A DNA stretch of 50,576 bases, taken from Sutcliffiella rhizosphaerae (GTDB lineage: Bacteria; Bacillota; Bacilli; Bacillales; Bacillaceae_I). Shown here one piece after another: positions 29,078 to 38,568 of this stretch (positions within the stretch are counted from its first letter, which is position 1; every line of letters begins with the position of its first letter). The notes under the pieces were generated by a model, which did no database searches, was not told where the DNA came from, and saw only the letters and a list, made by a program, of their open reading frames with translations. The position numbers and the translations under genes were made by a program. The stretch covers positions 1 to 50,576 of the forward strand of contig NZ_CAKJTJ010000029.1 in NCBI RefSeq assembly GCF_917563925.1, written 5' to 3'.

Positions 29078-31048
29078 ATGCCTAATTATTTCGAAAAATT
29101 AAATCTGCGTTACCCTATCTATTTGCTCTTTGTCATAGCAATCATCCAGCTTGGGGTAATCGTGTATTTCCGATGGCAAATAGGAATTATTAGCTTTCTG
29201 CTCCTAGGTTTGGTCGTTTATCTTTACATCAAGGTGGAACAAAAAGCGAAAAAAGAGATGGAAACGTATATATCGACTCTTTCCTACCGGTTGAAAAAGG
29301 TGGGCGAAGAAGCATTAATGGAGATGCCAATAGGGATCATGCTGTACAACGATGATTACCAAATCGAGTGGACGAACCCATTTTTAGCTTCTTGCTTTCA
29401 TGAGGAAACATTAGTAGGCAGATCGTTATACGATGTAGGGGAAAACCTTATTCCTCTATTGAAGCAAGATTTCGAAACAGGTACCATCCCTCTCCATGAC
29501 CGTAAATATAAAGTAGTCATTAAAAAAGCAGAACGTCTTATTTATTTTTCTGATATTACCGAGCAAACTCAAATCGAGAAATTGTACGAAGATGAGCGCA
29601 CGGTATTAGGGATTATTTTTCTGGACAATTATGATGAAGTTACGCAAGGAATGGACGATCAAACGAAAAGTGCCATTAACAGTGAAGTAACCTCTATCAT
29701 TAATAAATGGGCAATGGAAAATGGCGTATTCTTAAAAAGAACATCTACTGAACGATTTATTGTCGTCTTAAATGAACATATATTGGTGCAATTGGAGAAA
29801 AGTAAATTCTCCATTCTTGATGTAGTGAGAGAACGGTTATCTAAGCAAAATATCCCTTTGACTTTAAGTGTGGGTATTGGTACAGGTGTTCCGTCCTTAC
29901 CAGAGCTTGGTCAGCTGTCTCAATCAAGTCTAGACCTAGCCTTAGGTCGTGGTGGTGACCAAGTAGCGATCAAGCAAACAAATGGAAAAGTACGATTCTA
30001 TGGCGGAAAAACAAATCCGATGGAGAAACGTACACGTGTAAGGGCTCGTGTTATTTCACATGCCTTGAAAGAATTGATTAATGAAAGTGATAAAGTAATC
30101 ATCATGGGGCATCGTTACCCTGATATGGACGCTTTAGGGGCTGCAATTGGAATTGCAAAGGTAGCAGACTTGAATCAGAAGGACTCTTTTATCGTCTTGA
30201 ATCAGCAAGAAATCGACGAAGGTATCTACCGATTACTAGATGAGTTAAAAGGACATGAAGAGCTTTGGGAAAAAATCATCTCTCCTGAGGATGCCTTGGA
30301 ATTATCAACAGCGGATACGCTTTTAGTCGTTGTGGATACGCATAAACCATCCCTGGTAATTGAAGAAAAGCTGTTACATAAAATAGACAATGTGGTAGTC
30401 ATTGACCATCACCGCCGCGGGGAGGACTTTATTGAGGACCCATTGCTCGTCTATATGGAGCCATATGCTTCCTCGACTGCAGAACTTGTAACAGAGCTAT
30501 TGCAATATCAGCCTAAACGAATCAAAATCACGATGCTTGAAGCAACTGCCCTACTTGCTGGTATAATAGTGGATACGAAAAGCTTCACAGTTCGTACCGG
30601 TTCACGTACATTTGATGCGGCATCGTATTTGCGATCCCAAGGGGCAGACACTATTTTAGTGCAAAAGCTTTTAAAAGAGAATTTAGATCGTTTTGTGAAA
30701 CGAGCTAAGTTAATTGAGAGTGCCTACTTATATCAAGATGGTATCGTCATTGCCAAAGGTGCGCTGGAAGAGACATTTGACCAGGTAATGATTGCCCAAG
30801 CAGCAGATACCTTGCTTGCGATGAGCGACATCAATACATCCTTTGTCATTGCACACCGCAGTGACGATCAGGTAAGCATAAGTGCGAGATCCTTAGGGGA
30901 TGTCAATGTGCAATTGGTCATGGAAAGTCTCGGTGGTGGTGGACATCTAACCAATGCTGCTACCCAAATGTCTTCTACCATTGATGAGGCGGAAGAACAG
31001 TTAAAACAAGCACTCATTGAATACTTAGAAGGAGGTACCAAAGAATGA
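29078..31048 (+). CDS. gdpP: Cyclic di-AMP phosphodiesterase GdpP
   Basis: 656 aa. Degrades c-di-AMP to pApA, controlling potassium balance and beta-lactam tolerance. Two N-terminal transmembrane helices (about 12-54), a PAS-like domain (about 70-160), a degenerate GGDEF domain (about 165-305), and DHH-DHHA1: [31 protein letters not shown] and C-terminal [13 protein letters not shown]. All metal-binding residues seem present. AGGAGC upstream of the ATG. It overlaps rplI by 4 bp. Confidence 0.97.
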   Translation: MPNYFEKLNLRYPIYLLFVIAIIQLGVIVYFRWQIGIISFLLLGLVVYLYIKVEQKAKKEMETYISTLSYRLKKVGEEALMEMPIGIMLYNDDYQIEWTNPFLASCFHEETLVGRSLYDVGENLIPLLKQDFETGTIPLHDRKYKVVIKKAERLIYFSDITEQTQIEKLYEDERTVLGIIFLDNYDEVTQGMDDQTKSAINSEVTSIINKWAMENGVFLKRTSTERFIVVLNEHILVQLEKSKFSILDVVRERLSKQNIPLTLSVGIGTGVPSLPELGQLSQSSLDLALGRGGDQVAIKQTNGKVRFYGGKTNPMEKRTRVRARVISHALKELINESDKVIIMGHRYPDMDALGAAIGIAKVADLNQKDSFIVLNQQEIDEGIYRLLDELKGHEELWEKIISPEDALELSTADTLLVVVDTHKPSLVIEEKLLHKIDNVVVIDHHRRGEDFIEDPLLVYMEPYASSTAELVTELLQYQPKRIKITMLEATALLAGIIVDTKSFTVRTGSRTFDAASYLRSQGADTILVQKLLKENLDRFVKRAKLIESAYLYQDGIVIAKGALEETFDQVMIAQAADTLLAMSDINTSFVIAHRSDDQVSISARSLGDVNVQLVMESLGGGGHLTNAATQMSSTIDEAEEQLKQALIEYLEGGTKE

Positions 31049-31494
31049 GGGTAATATTTTTAAAAGATGTTAAAGGTAAAGGAAAAAAAGGCGAAGTGAA
31101 AAATGTAGCGGACGGCTATGCCCATAATTTTCTAATCAAACAAGGGTTGGCGATGGAAGCAACAAGTGGTAACCTAAAATCATTGGATGCCCAAAAAAAT
31201 AAAGAAGCAAAAGAAGCAGAACAAGAGCTAGAAAATGCTAAAAAGCTAAAAGAAACGCTTGAAAAGCTCACACTTGAGTTCCAAACAAAAGCAGGGGAAG
31301 GTGGCCGTTTATTCGGATCCATCACCACAAAACAAATTGCCGAAGAGCTTCAAAAGAAGCATAAAATAAAGCTAGATAAGCGCAAGATGGAATTGAACGA
31401 TGCTATCCGAGCGCTAGGCTACACAAACGTACCAGTAAAACTGCACTCAGACGTTACAGCAACTCTTAAAGTGCATGTAGTTGAACAGAAATAA
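31045..31494 (+). CDS. rplI: 50S ribosomal protein L9
   Basis: 149 aa. N-terminal domain [19 protein letters not shown], long connecting helix (Ala/Glu/Lys-rich, residues 40-75) and C-terminal domain [17 protein letters not shown]. The ATG overlaps the gdpP stop (ATGA); GGAGGTACC lies just upstream. Followed by a terminator. Confidence 0.98.
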   Translation: MRVIFLKDVKGKGKKGEVKNVADGYAHNFLIKQGLAMEATSGNLKSLDAQKNKEAKEAEQELENAKKLKETLEKLTLEFQTKAGEGGRLFGSITTKQIAEELQKKHKIKLDKRKMELNDAIRALGYTNVPVKLHSDVTATLKVHVVEQK

Positions 31495-31511
31495 TAATAT
31501 TTACTAGGAGT

Positions 31512-31535
31512 ACTCGGCTGTTGCCGGGTTTTCTT
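31512..31535 (+). terminator. Terminator after rplI
   Basis: ACTCGGC / GCCGGGT stem with a TGTT loop and TTTCTT tail. Confidence 0.75.
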
Positions 31536-31541
31536 CATGTA

Positions 31542-31661
31542 AGAAAAGTGTCGAGCTCAAGCAACTTAGCCCATCAAGGTCATAAGCCAATGCCTCTAGA
31601 AGTCCTTCTGGAGGCCTCGTCTTATGCCTGTCGGGTCTGTTAAAGGAGCTTGCGCTTTTCT
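31542..31661. repeat. 120-bp imperfect inverted repeat before the replicative helicase gene
   Basis: The outer ends AGAAAAGTGTCGAGCTC and GGAGCTTGCGCTTTTCT are imperfectly complementary. CATAAG(CC) and CTTATG pair further in, and GCCTCTAGAAG / CTTCTGGAGGC (31592-31615) forms the tip. The structure fills the gap between the rplI terminator and the helicase ribosome site. It resembles dispersed palindromic intergenic elements of Bacillus; no transposase is present. Confidence 0.7.
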
Positions 31662-31682
31662 GTTGGGGGAGGAGGAGCAATG

Positions 31683-33038
31683 ATGAACGATCTTTTTACA
31701 GATAGAATACCACCACAAAATATAGAAGCAGAGCAAGCGGTTATCGGGGCAATTTTTCTAGAGCCCTCCGCCCTTACACAAGCAGCTGAGCTAGTCATGC
31801 CAGATGACTTCTATCGTGCTGCCCATCAAAAGATATATGACTGTATGCTGAATCTGTCTGATCGCGGAGAACCGGTTGATTTAGTAACCGTCACTTCTGA
31901 ATTAGCAAACTTAAAACTGTTAGAAGAAGTAGGGGGCGTTTCCTATTTAAGTGATATCGCCGGCTCGGTCCCTACAGCAGCAAACATTGAATATTACGCA
32001 AGAATTGTTGAAGAAAAATCCATTCTTCGTCGTTTAATACGAACGGCAACAAACATTGCCCAAGAAGGCTACTCAAGAGAAGACGAAGTGGCAGGGCTAT
32101 TAAACGAAGCGGAGAAACAAATCCTGGAAGTGTCCCAACGTAAAAACTCTGGTGTTTTCCAAAACATTAAAGACGTGTTAGTGAAGACATACGATAATAT
32201 TGAAACCCTTCATAATCGTAAAGGAGAAATTACCGGGATTGAAACAGGGTTTAAAGATCTTGACCGCATGACTGCGGGATTCCAACGTAATGATCTCATC
32301 ATCATTGCAGCCCGTCCCTCGGTAGGTAAAACAGCATTCGCCCTGAACATTGCTCAAAACGTCGCGACAAAGGCACGTGAGAACGTCGCGATCTTCAGTC
32401 TCGAGATGGGAGCAGAGCAGCTTGTCATGAGGATGCTGTGTGCAGAAGGTAATATAAACGCACAAAATCTCCGTACTGGTCAGCTGACGGCAGAGGATTG
32501 GAGCAAGCTCACGATGGCTATGGGAAGCCTATCGAACGCAGGAATCTATATTGACGATACGCCGGGTATCCGTGTCAGCGAAATTCGCTCCAAATGCCGC
32601 CGACTTAAACAAGAAAGTGGCCTCGGTATGATTCTCATTGACTACCTCCAACTAATTCAAGGAAGCGGCCGTGGTGGAGGAGAAAACAGACAACAGGAAG
32701 TATCGGAAATTTCCCGTTCCCTAAAAGCTCTAGCAAGGGAGCTTGAAGTTCCTGTTATCGCCCTCTCCCAGCTATCCCGTGGGGTAGAACAACGTCAAGA
32801 CAAACGTCCTATGATGTCAGATATTCGTGAATCAGGAAGTATCGAGCAGGATGCCGATATCGTAGGCTTCCTTTACCGCGATGATTATTATGACAAGGAA
32901 TCAGAAAACAAAAATATCATCGAAATCATCTTAGCCAAACAACGTAACGGCCCAGTAGGAACCGTATCTCTAGCTTTTGTAAAAGAGTACAATAAATTCG
33001 TCAACCTGGAGCGGCGTTTCGATGACGAATCTGCATAG
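31683..33038 (+). CDS. dnaC: Replicative DNA helicase (DnaC of Bacillus, DnaB family)
   Basis: 451 aa from the second of two adjacent ATGs (31680, 31683); GGAGG lies 7 nt before it. Hexameric RecA-fold helicase loaded at oriC by DnaA, DnaB, DnaD and DnaI. N-terminal domain LPPQNIEAEQ-like (IPPQNIEAEQAVIGAIFL), linker helix, and C-terminal motor with Walker A AARPSVGKTAF, IFSLEMGAEQL, LIDYLQLIQGSG and KNIIEIILAKQRNGPVG. Named dnaC in B. subtilis and dnaB in most annotations. Confidence 0.97.
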   Translation: MNDLFTDRIPPQNIEAEQAVIGAIFLEPSALTQAAELVMPDDFYRAAHQKIYDCMLNLSDRGEPVDLVTVTSELANLKLLEEVGGVSYLSDIAGSVPTAANIEYYARIVEEKSILRRLIRTATNIAQEGYSREDEVAGLLNEAEKQILEVSQRKNSGVFQNIKDVLVKTYDNIETLHNRKGEITGIETGFKDLDRMTAGFQRNDLIIIAARPSVGKTAFALNIAQNVATKARENVAIFSLEMGAEQLVMRMLCAEGNINAQNLRTGQLTAEDWSKLTMAMGSLSNAGIYIDDTPGIRVSEIRSKCRRLKQESGLGMILIDYLQLIQGSGRGGGENRQQEVSEISRSLKALARELEVPVIALSQLSRGVEQRQDKRPMMSDIRESGSIEQDADIVGFLYRDDYYDKESENKNIIEIILAKQRNGPVGTVSLAFVKEYNKFVNLERRFDDESA

Positions 33039-33042
33039 AAAA

Positions 33043-33069
33043 GCATCTACACTTTGTAGGTGTTTTTTT
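33043..33069 (+). terminator. Terminator after the replicative helicase gene
   Basis: CATCTAC / GTAGGTG stem, ACTTT loop and TTTTTTT. Confidence 0.8.
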
Positions 33070-33104
33070 GTTGGGTAATTTTTTTGAAAATGGATAGGAT
33101 TTAG

Positions 33105-33191
33105 AGTAGGGGGTTTTGGATGAAATAATGTGTACGTTTCATTTGATTTCATTTCTTAGAAAACTACCGCTAAAATACCAAATTCCCTACT
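33105..33191. repeat. Imperfect inverted repeat in the helicase-purA gap
   Basis: AGTAGGGGGTTTTGG (33105-33119) and CCAAATTCCCTACT (33178-33191) are near-complementary ends 87 bp apart. Low-complexity AT-rich DNA lies between them. Could be a small inverted-repeat element or chance. Confidence 0.35.
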
Positions 33192-33244
33192 ATCTTCTCA
33201 TCAAAATAAAGCTTTTATTTAAGAAACTGTAGGATATTCGGATT

Positions 33245-33290
33245 ATTTACGAACGAATATAAGTAATCATAAAATTAATGTTCGTGTTTT
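33245..33290. promoter_or_regulatory. Putative PurR operator (PurBox pair) of purA
   Basis: Two oppositely oriented PurBox-like sites: ATTTACGAACGAA (33245-33257) and, on the minus strand, AAACACGAACATT (33278-33290), around central CGAAC/GTTCG. Bacillus PurR binds such pairs (consensus AWWWCCGAACWWT) upstream of pur promoters. The 20-bp gap is slightly longer than usual. Confidence 0.6.
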
Positions 33291-33292
33291 TA

Positions 33293-34684
<1,392 letters not shown>

Positions 34685-34690
34685 ACATTT

Positions 34691-34729
34691 TGACCCCTTC
34701 TCCTTGTTGGGAGGAGGGGGTGATTTTTT
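34691..34729 (+). terminator. Terminator after purA
   Basis: ACCCCTTCTCC / GGAGGAGGGGGT long GC-rich stem, TTGTTG loop, TGATTTTTT tail. Confidence 0.88.
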
Positions 34730-34830
34730 GTAATGAAAGAACGGATTGAGGTGCGAAGTTTGTCGGTTTAAGCTCAAAAGTGGTTCAAATAGGGAGCTTT
34801 TTTTGAACGAAATGCGGTAATTTTTTGGTA

Positions 34831-34904
34831 TTCGGACAAGGCGGGGCATTATTTGGACATATTGGGGGATTTTTCGGACAAAATGAAAGGTTTTTTGGGA
34901 CAAA
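34831..34904. repeat. 21-bp-period degenerate repeat, core GGACA
   Basis: TCGGACAAG, TTGGACATA, TCGGACAAA and TGGGACAAA have GGACA at 34834, 34855, 34876 and 34898, so steps of 21, 21 and 22 bp. Bases between the cores differ. On the minus strand the cores read TGTCC(G/A)A. No gene is present. Confidence 0.8.
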
Positions 34905-34945
34905 CACAAAACCAAACTACCATTTAAAAAATTCTAAAAAAGTAG

Positions 34946-34975
34946 TTGCATCCCATTAGAACAGTATGATATTAT
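34946..34975 (+). promoter_or_regulatory. tRNA cluster promoter
   Basis: -35 TTGCAT (34946-34951), 18-nt spacer, -10 TATTAT (34970-34975). It would start a transcript covering the truncated tRNA-Lys copy and the four tRNAs. Confidence 0.5.
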
Positions 34976-35033
34976 TAAAAACGTCGTCAAAAGAGATTCC
35001 TAGATACCTATTTCATAAAGTGCGACATGGTAT

Positions 35034-35059
35034 GTGCCATTGCTCAGTCGGTAGAGCAC
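35034..35059 (+). pseudogene. Truncated 5' copy of tRNA-Lys
   Basis: Matches the first 27 nt of the intact tRNA-Lys gene 98 bp downstream (acceptor strand and D arm) except for one missing A after GTGCCATT. It diverges after GAGCA and lacks the anticodon, T arm and 3' end. The word TACCTATT also precedes both copies, suggesting a partial tandem duplication that included leader sequence. Confidence 0.85.
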
Positions 35060-35131
35060 GACCGAATAAGCATCTTCGAATAATTTTAAACAGCAAAGAA
35101 GTTATTAATATCCTTAAGTACCTATTAAAAT

Positions 35132-35207
35132 GTGCCATTAGCTCAGTCGGTAGAGCATCTGACTTTTAATCAGAGGGTCGAAGGTTCGAGTCCTTCATGG
35201 CACACCA
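35132..35207 (+). tRNA. tRNA-Lys (TTT)
   Basis: 76 nt including an encoded CCA. Acceptor GTGCCAT/ATGGCAC, D arm with AGCTCAGTCGGTAGAGCA, anticodon loop CTTTTAA (TTT), T arm GGTTCGAGTCC. First of four tRNAs in the order known as trnY in B. subtilis. Confidence 0.97.
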
Positions 35208-35213
35208 TTTTAA

Positions 35214-35288
35214 GGCCCATTGGTCAAGCGGTTAAGACACCGCCCTTTCACGGCGGTAACACGGGTTCGAATCCCGTATGGGTCACCA
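35214..35288 (+). tRNA. tRNA-Glu (TTC)
   Basis: 75 nt with encoded CCA. Acceptor GGCCCAT/ATGGGTC, anticodon stem CCGCC/GGCGG with loop CTTTCAC (TTC), T arm GGGTTCGAATCCC. Confidence 0.97.
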
Positions 35289-35307
35289 TCTATTTTTTAC
35301 ATTATAA

Positions 35308-35383
35308 GGTCCCGTGGTGTAGCGGTTAACATGCCTGCCTGTCACGCAGGAGATCGCGGGTTCGATCCCCGTCGGGACCGCCA
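35308..35383 (+). tRNA. tRNA-Asp (GTC)
   Basis: 76 nt with encoded CCA. Acceptor GGTCCCG/CGGGACC, anticodon stem CCTGC/GCAGG around CTGTCAC (GTC), T arm GGGTTCGATCCCC. Confidence 0.97.
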
Positions 35384-35402
35384 TTTTTACATAAGAGTAT
35401 TA

Positions 35403-35475
35403 GGCTCGGTAGCTCAGTCGGTAGAGCAATGGACTGAAAATCCATGTGTCGGCGGTTCGATTCCGTCCCGAGCCA
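35403..35475 (+). tRNA. tRNA-Phe (GAA)
   Basis: 73 nt without an encoded CCA (the discriminator A is followed by TCA), unlike its three neighbours, so it needs CCA addition. Acceptor GGCTCGG/CCGAGCC, anticodon loop CTGAAAA (GAA), T arm GGCGGTTCGATTCCGTC. Confidence 0.97.
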
Positions 35476-35482
35476 TCATATG

Positions 35483-35526
35483 AAAAGCAGGAAGAAAAAC
35501 GACTAGTTTTCCTTCCTGCTTTTTTA
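35483..35526 (+). terminator. Terminator after the tRNA cluster
   Basis: AAAAGCAGGAAGAAAA / TTTTCCTTCCTGCTTTTTT, a very long stem with a short loop and T-run. Confidence 0.93.
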
Positions 35527-36081
35527 TTTTTTCGAGATGAAAATAAAGAAAAGTTACGTGCTTAAGCATCTAATTTTTGAGTCAGCTCATAAAGGAAATA
35601 CAGGAATAAAAAAGCGAGCCACCCAAAGAGCATATGTAGTAATCCAAACGAGAGGAAAAAATTTTCCCCCTCAATTAATAGCCTCAGTTACCTAATTTTT
35701 CTAGATAAAAGGACATCCTCCTACCCAACATCACCAACTTATGCCATTAGCCCCCCAACTAACCATCTAGCATGTCACCCACCTGTAATAAAACAGGATA
35801 AAAAACCCACGAATGCCAATGGAGAAAAAAGAAAATAGTGCAAAAAACCCTATGAAAACTGACTAAAAAAAGGAAAAAAACCTATTAATCGCCTAATTGT
35901 GACAAAATTAATACAGTTACGTTACATCTTTTGTTCTAGTATTCTATTTAAATACAGACTTATGGTATGGTAATGTAGTCGGAATTATTAATAGGTAACA
36001 TTAGTCCTAGTTTAGGATGCTGATAGACCTAAATAAAAACTGTTTATGATGAACGGGAAAGAAATCAGGGGGAAATAAACC
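35527..36081. other. Intergenic region upstream of the M23 peptidase gene
   Basis: 555 bp without a credible gene. It is AT-rich with scattered C-runs. On the minus strand, 35910-35926 reads TGTAAC-GTAAC-TGTATT, a one-mismatch fit to the WalR box TGTWAH-N5-TGTWAH, which would fit control of a wall hydrolase beside walRK. The peptidase promoter was not identified with certainty. Confidence 0.4.
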
Positions 36082-37563
36082 ATGATGAACCGATTAAGGC
36101 GTGTTATTAATACATACACCAAAAAGCAATCTTTTAAACATAAATCGACAGATAGTCGCTTATCTGTTTTGGCTAAGAGAGCATTTGTAACGACAGTTGC
36201 TGCTTCTGTTATTTCACTTGGTGCCATTGCTGTACAAGCAAGTGAAAACTCTTTGTTAGGTACTATTTATCATGTGTACCTTAATGGGGAACGAGTAGGG
36301 GCAGTGGAAGACCAGGATGCTCTAAATAGTGCTGTTGATGCTAAAGTAGAAGACACACAAAAACAATATAAAGACCTAGAATTAACAATAGAAAATCAAA
36401 TGACAGTGGTAGCTGAAAAAGTTTTCAGACCATCTGCAGATGATAAAGAAACGATTAAGGCTGTTGTTGACCAGCTAGTAGTAAAAGCTAATGCATCTGC
36501 GTTAGAGATTAATGGTAAAGAAATTGTATTGCTTAAAGATGAAAAAGAAGCAGAGAAGGTTTTAGAAACGCTTAAGCTTGACTATGTGTCTAAAGAAGAC
36601 CTTGTCTCACTTGCAGAGCAAGAGGAAAAGCTTCCTGAGCTTAACAAAAATGAATCTCGTATATTAGACGTTAAGATAGAGGAGAAAGTTTCATTTTCTG
36701 ATAAAAAAGTTGATCCAAGTAATGTAGCTTCCCTTAAAGAGGCAGTGGAACTGATCCAAAAAGGGACAAAAGAAGCGAAGAATTATGAAGTACAAGCTGG
36801 AGATTCTTTAGGGACTATTGCTGAAAAACATGACTTGTCTTCTGAAGAGCTGTTAAAGATGAACCCAGACATTGCAATGGATACTTTATTGGAAATTGGA
36901 AAAACATTGAGTGTTTCCGCAAAAATCCCGTATCTAAAAGTCATTGTAAAAGAAGAAGCATCCAAAAATGAAGAAGTTGCTTATGAGCAAGAAGTAATAG
37001 AAGATGCGGAACTACCTAAAGGGGAAACAAAAATTAAGCAACAAGGTGAGAACGGAGAAAAGAATATCCGTACCATCACAACAAAGGAAAATGGCGTAAC
37101 AGTAAAAACAGAAATTACGCATGAAGAAACGATTAAAGAGCCTGTAAAGCATATAGTAGTAAAAGGGACAAAGGTTATTGCTTCCCGTGGAAGTGGTTCT
37201 CTTGGTTGGCCAGCTGTTGGTGGATATATTTCCAGTAAAATGGGACACAGATGGGGCAAGATGCATAAAGGGATCGATATTGCCAGACCGAGTGACCGTA
37301 CCATTAAAGCTGCAGATAATGGCGTTGTTGAGTCTGCTGGATGGGATGGCGGCTATGGAAATAAAGTAGTCATCAATCATCAAAATGGGATGAAAACAGT
37401 CTATGCACATCTTGATTCCATGAGCGTCTCTGCTGGACAAACTGTAGAACGTGGTTCTAGCCTTGGAGTAATGGGAACGACTGGACAGTCCACAGGTGTT
37501 CACCTTCATTTTGAAGTGTATCAAGACGGAGAATTAAAAGATCCATTACAATATTTAAATTAA
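36082..37563 (+). CDS. Secreted M23 peptidase with LysM and G5 domains
   Basis: 493 aa. A basic N-terminus and a hydrophobic segment VTTVAASVISLGAIAVQAS (about residues 37-55) form a signal peptide or anchor. Then an alpha/beta-rich region (60-230), a LysM domain (YEVQAGDSLGTIAEKHDLS, about 235-280), a G5-like domain (KGETKIKQQGENGEKNI, about 290-360) and a C-terminal M23 LytM endopeptidase with the zinc motifs HKGIDIA and HLHFE. It should cut peptidoglycan cross-bridges outside the cell. GGGGGAAA lies 9 nt upstream of the first ATG. Its position just before walRK, which controls wall hydrolases, fits its role. Confidence 0.92.
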   Translation: MMNRLRRVINTYTKKQSFKHKSTDSRLSVLAKRAFVTTVAASVISLGAIAVQASENSLLGTIYHVYLNGERVGAVEDQDALNSAVDAKVEDTQKQYKDLELTIENQMTVVAEKVFRPSADDKETIKAVVDQLVVKANASALEINGKEIVLLKDEKEAEKVLETLKLDYVSKEDLVSLAEQEEKLPELNKNESRILDVKIEEKVSFSDKKVDPSNVASLKEAVELIQKGTKEAKNYEVQAGDSLGTIAEKHDLSSEELLKMNPDIAMDTLLEIGKTLSVSAKIPYLKVIVKEEASKNEEVAYEQEVIEDAELPKGETKIKQQGENGEKNIRTITTKENGVTVKTEITHEETIKEPVKHIVVKGTKVIASRGSGSLGWPAVGGYISSKMGHRWGKMHKGIDIARPSDRTIKAADNGVVESAGWDGGYGNKVVINHQNGMKTVYAHLDSMSVSAGQTVERGSSLGVMGTTGQSTGVHLHFEVYQDGELKDPLQYLN

Positions 37564-37570
37564 TGAACTC

Positions 37571-37609
37571 AAAACCTCTAGCAACCATAACGTTAGCTAG
37601 GGGTTTTTA
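37571..37609 (+). terminator. Terminator after the M23 peptidase gene
   Basis: AAAACCTCTAGC / GCTAGGGGTTTTT stem with a long loop and T-run. Confidence 0.85.
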
Positions 37610-37642
37610 TATAAGTTTTTAGTATCTGAGATAGCGTTTTTT

Positions 37643-37694
37643 GGAGACCGTACAGGCTCCACAAGCGCCCACTGGATAAGCGAAGCCTAGTGCG
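37643..37694. repeat. Short GC-rich palindromic element upstream of walR
   Basis: GGAGACCGTACAGGCTCC (37643-37660) is a near-perfect palindrome, followed by AAGCGCC ... GCGAAGCCTAGTGCGG. It is more GC-rich than its surroundings and resembles dispersed intergenic repeats of Bacillus. It lies about 170 bp before the walR start. Confidence 0.5.
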
Positions 37695-37861
37695 GAAATA
37701 AAAATATTTTCATGAAAAAAGGGCCTTAAAAAACATTAATTTCACATACTATCCCCGTTATAGGTGCGCTACCTTGCTGTACATGGTAAAGTAAGGAGTA
37801 TAATGCGTTCTTATAAACTGAATGATATGAATAGATAGAAGTTGAGAAGGAGCGAGTCCAA

Positions 37862-38563
37862 ATGGAGAAGAAAATTTTAGTAGTAGACGATGAAAAGCCA
37901 ATTGCAGATATATTGAAATTTAACTTACAAAAAGAAGGATATGAAGTTTATTGTGCCTATGATGGTGAAGAAGCGGTAAACAAAGTGGAAGAAGTGCGTC
38001 CTGACTTAATTTTACTGGACATTATGCTTCCTCAACGAGATGGCATGGAAGTTTGCCGCGAAGTCCGTAAAAAGTACGAAATGCCAATTATTATGCTGAC
38101 AGCAAAGGATTCCGAAATTGATAAAGTGTTGGGGCTTGAATTAGGAGCAGACGACTATGTGACGAAGCCATTTAGTACACGTGAACTGATTGCCCGTGTA
38201 AAAGCAAATCTACGCCGTCATCAGCAGAAGGCTGCAGATGTGGAAGAGCCGTCAGAAATCACGATTGGTTCCCTTGTCATCCATCCAGATGCTTATATGG
38301 TGACGAAAAGAGGCGATATGATCGAGCTGACTCATCGTGAGTTTGAGTTACTCCATTATCTTGCGAAGCATATTGGACAAGTTATGACGCGTGAGCACCT
38401 TCTTCAAACAGTATGGGGTTACGATTACTACGGAGATGTGAGAACGGTTGATGTTACGGTAAGACGTCTTCGTGAGAAAATTGAAGACAATCCTAGCCAC
38501 CCAACCTGGATCGTGACTAGAAGAGGAGTTGGCTATTACCTGCGACAAACGGAGCAGGAATAA
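37862..38563 (+). CDS. walR: Two-component response regulator WalR (YycF)
   Basis: 233 aa. OmpR/PhoB-type regulator, essential in B. subtilis, of cell-wall hydrolase genes. Receiver with acidic pocket VVDDE and phospho-acceptor Asp53 in [13 protein letters not shown], conserved KPFSTREL; C-terminal winged helix with [23 protein letters not shown] lies upstream of the ATG. Six bp before walK; operon walRKHIJ-htrC. Confidence 0.98.
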   Translation: MEKKILVVDDEKPIADILKFNLQKEGYEVYCAYDGEEAVNKVEEVRPDLILLDIMLPQRDGMEVCREVRKKYEMPIIMLTAKDSEIDKVLGLELGADDYVTKPFSTRELIARVKANLRRHQQKAADVEEPSEITIGSLVIHPDAYMVTKRGDMIELTHREFELLHYLAKHIGQVMTREHLLQTVWGYDYYGDVRTVDVTVRRLREKIEDNPSHPTWIVTRRGVGYYLRQTEQE

Positions 38564-38568
38564 TTTTC

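Noticed and set aside
34966-35483. Overlapping frames across the tRNA cluster
   Set aside because: They are translations of the tRNA genes; all key tRNA features are clear.
37012-37524. Minus-strand 170-codon frame
   Set aside because: Antisense shadow of the M23 peptidase coding region, which has clear domains and catalytic motifs.
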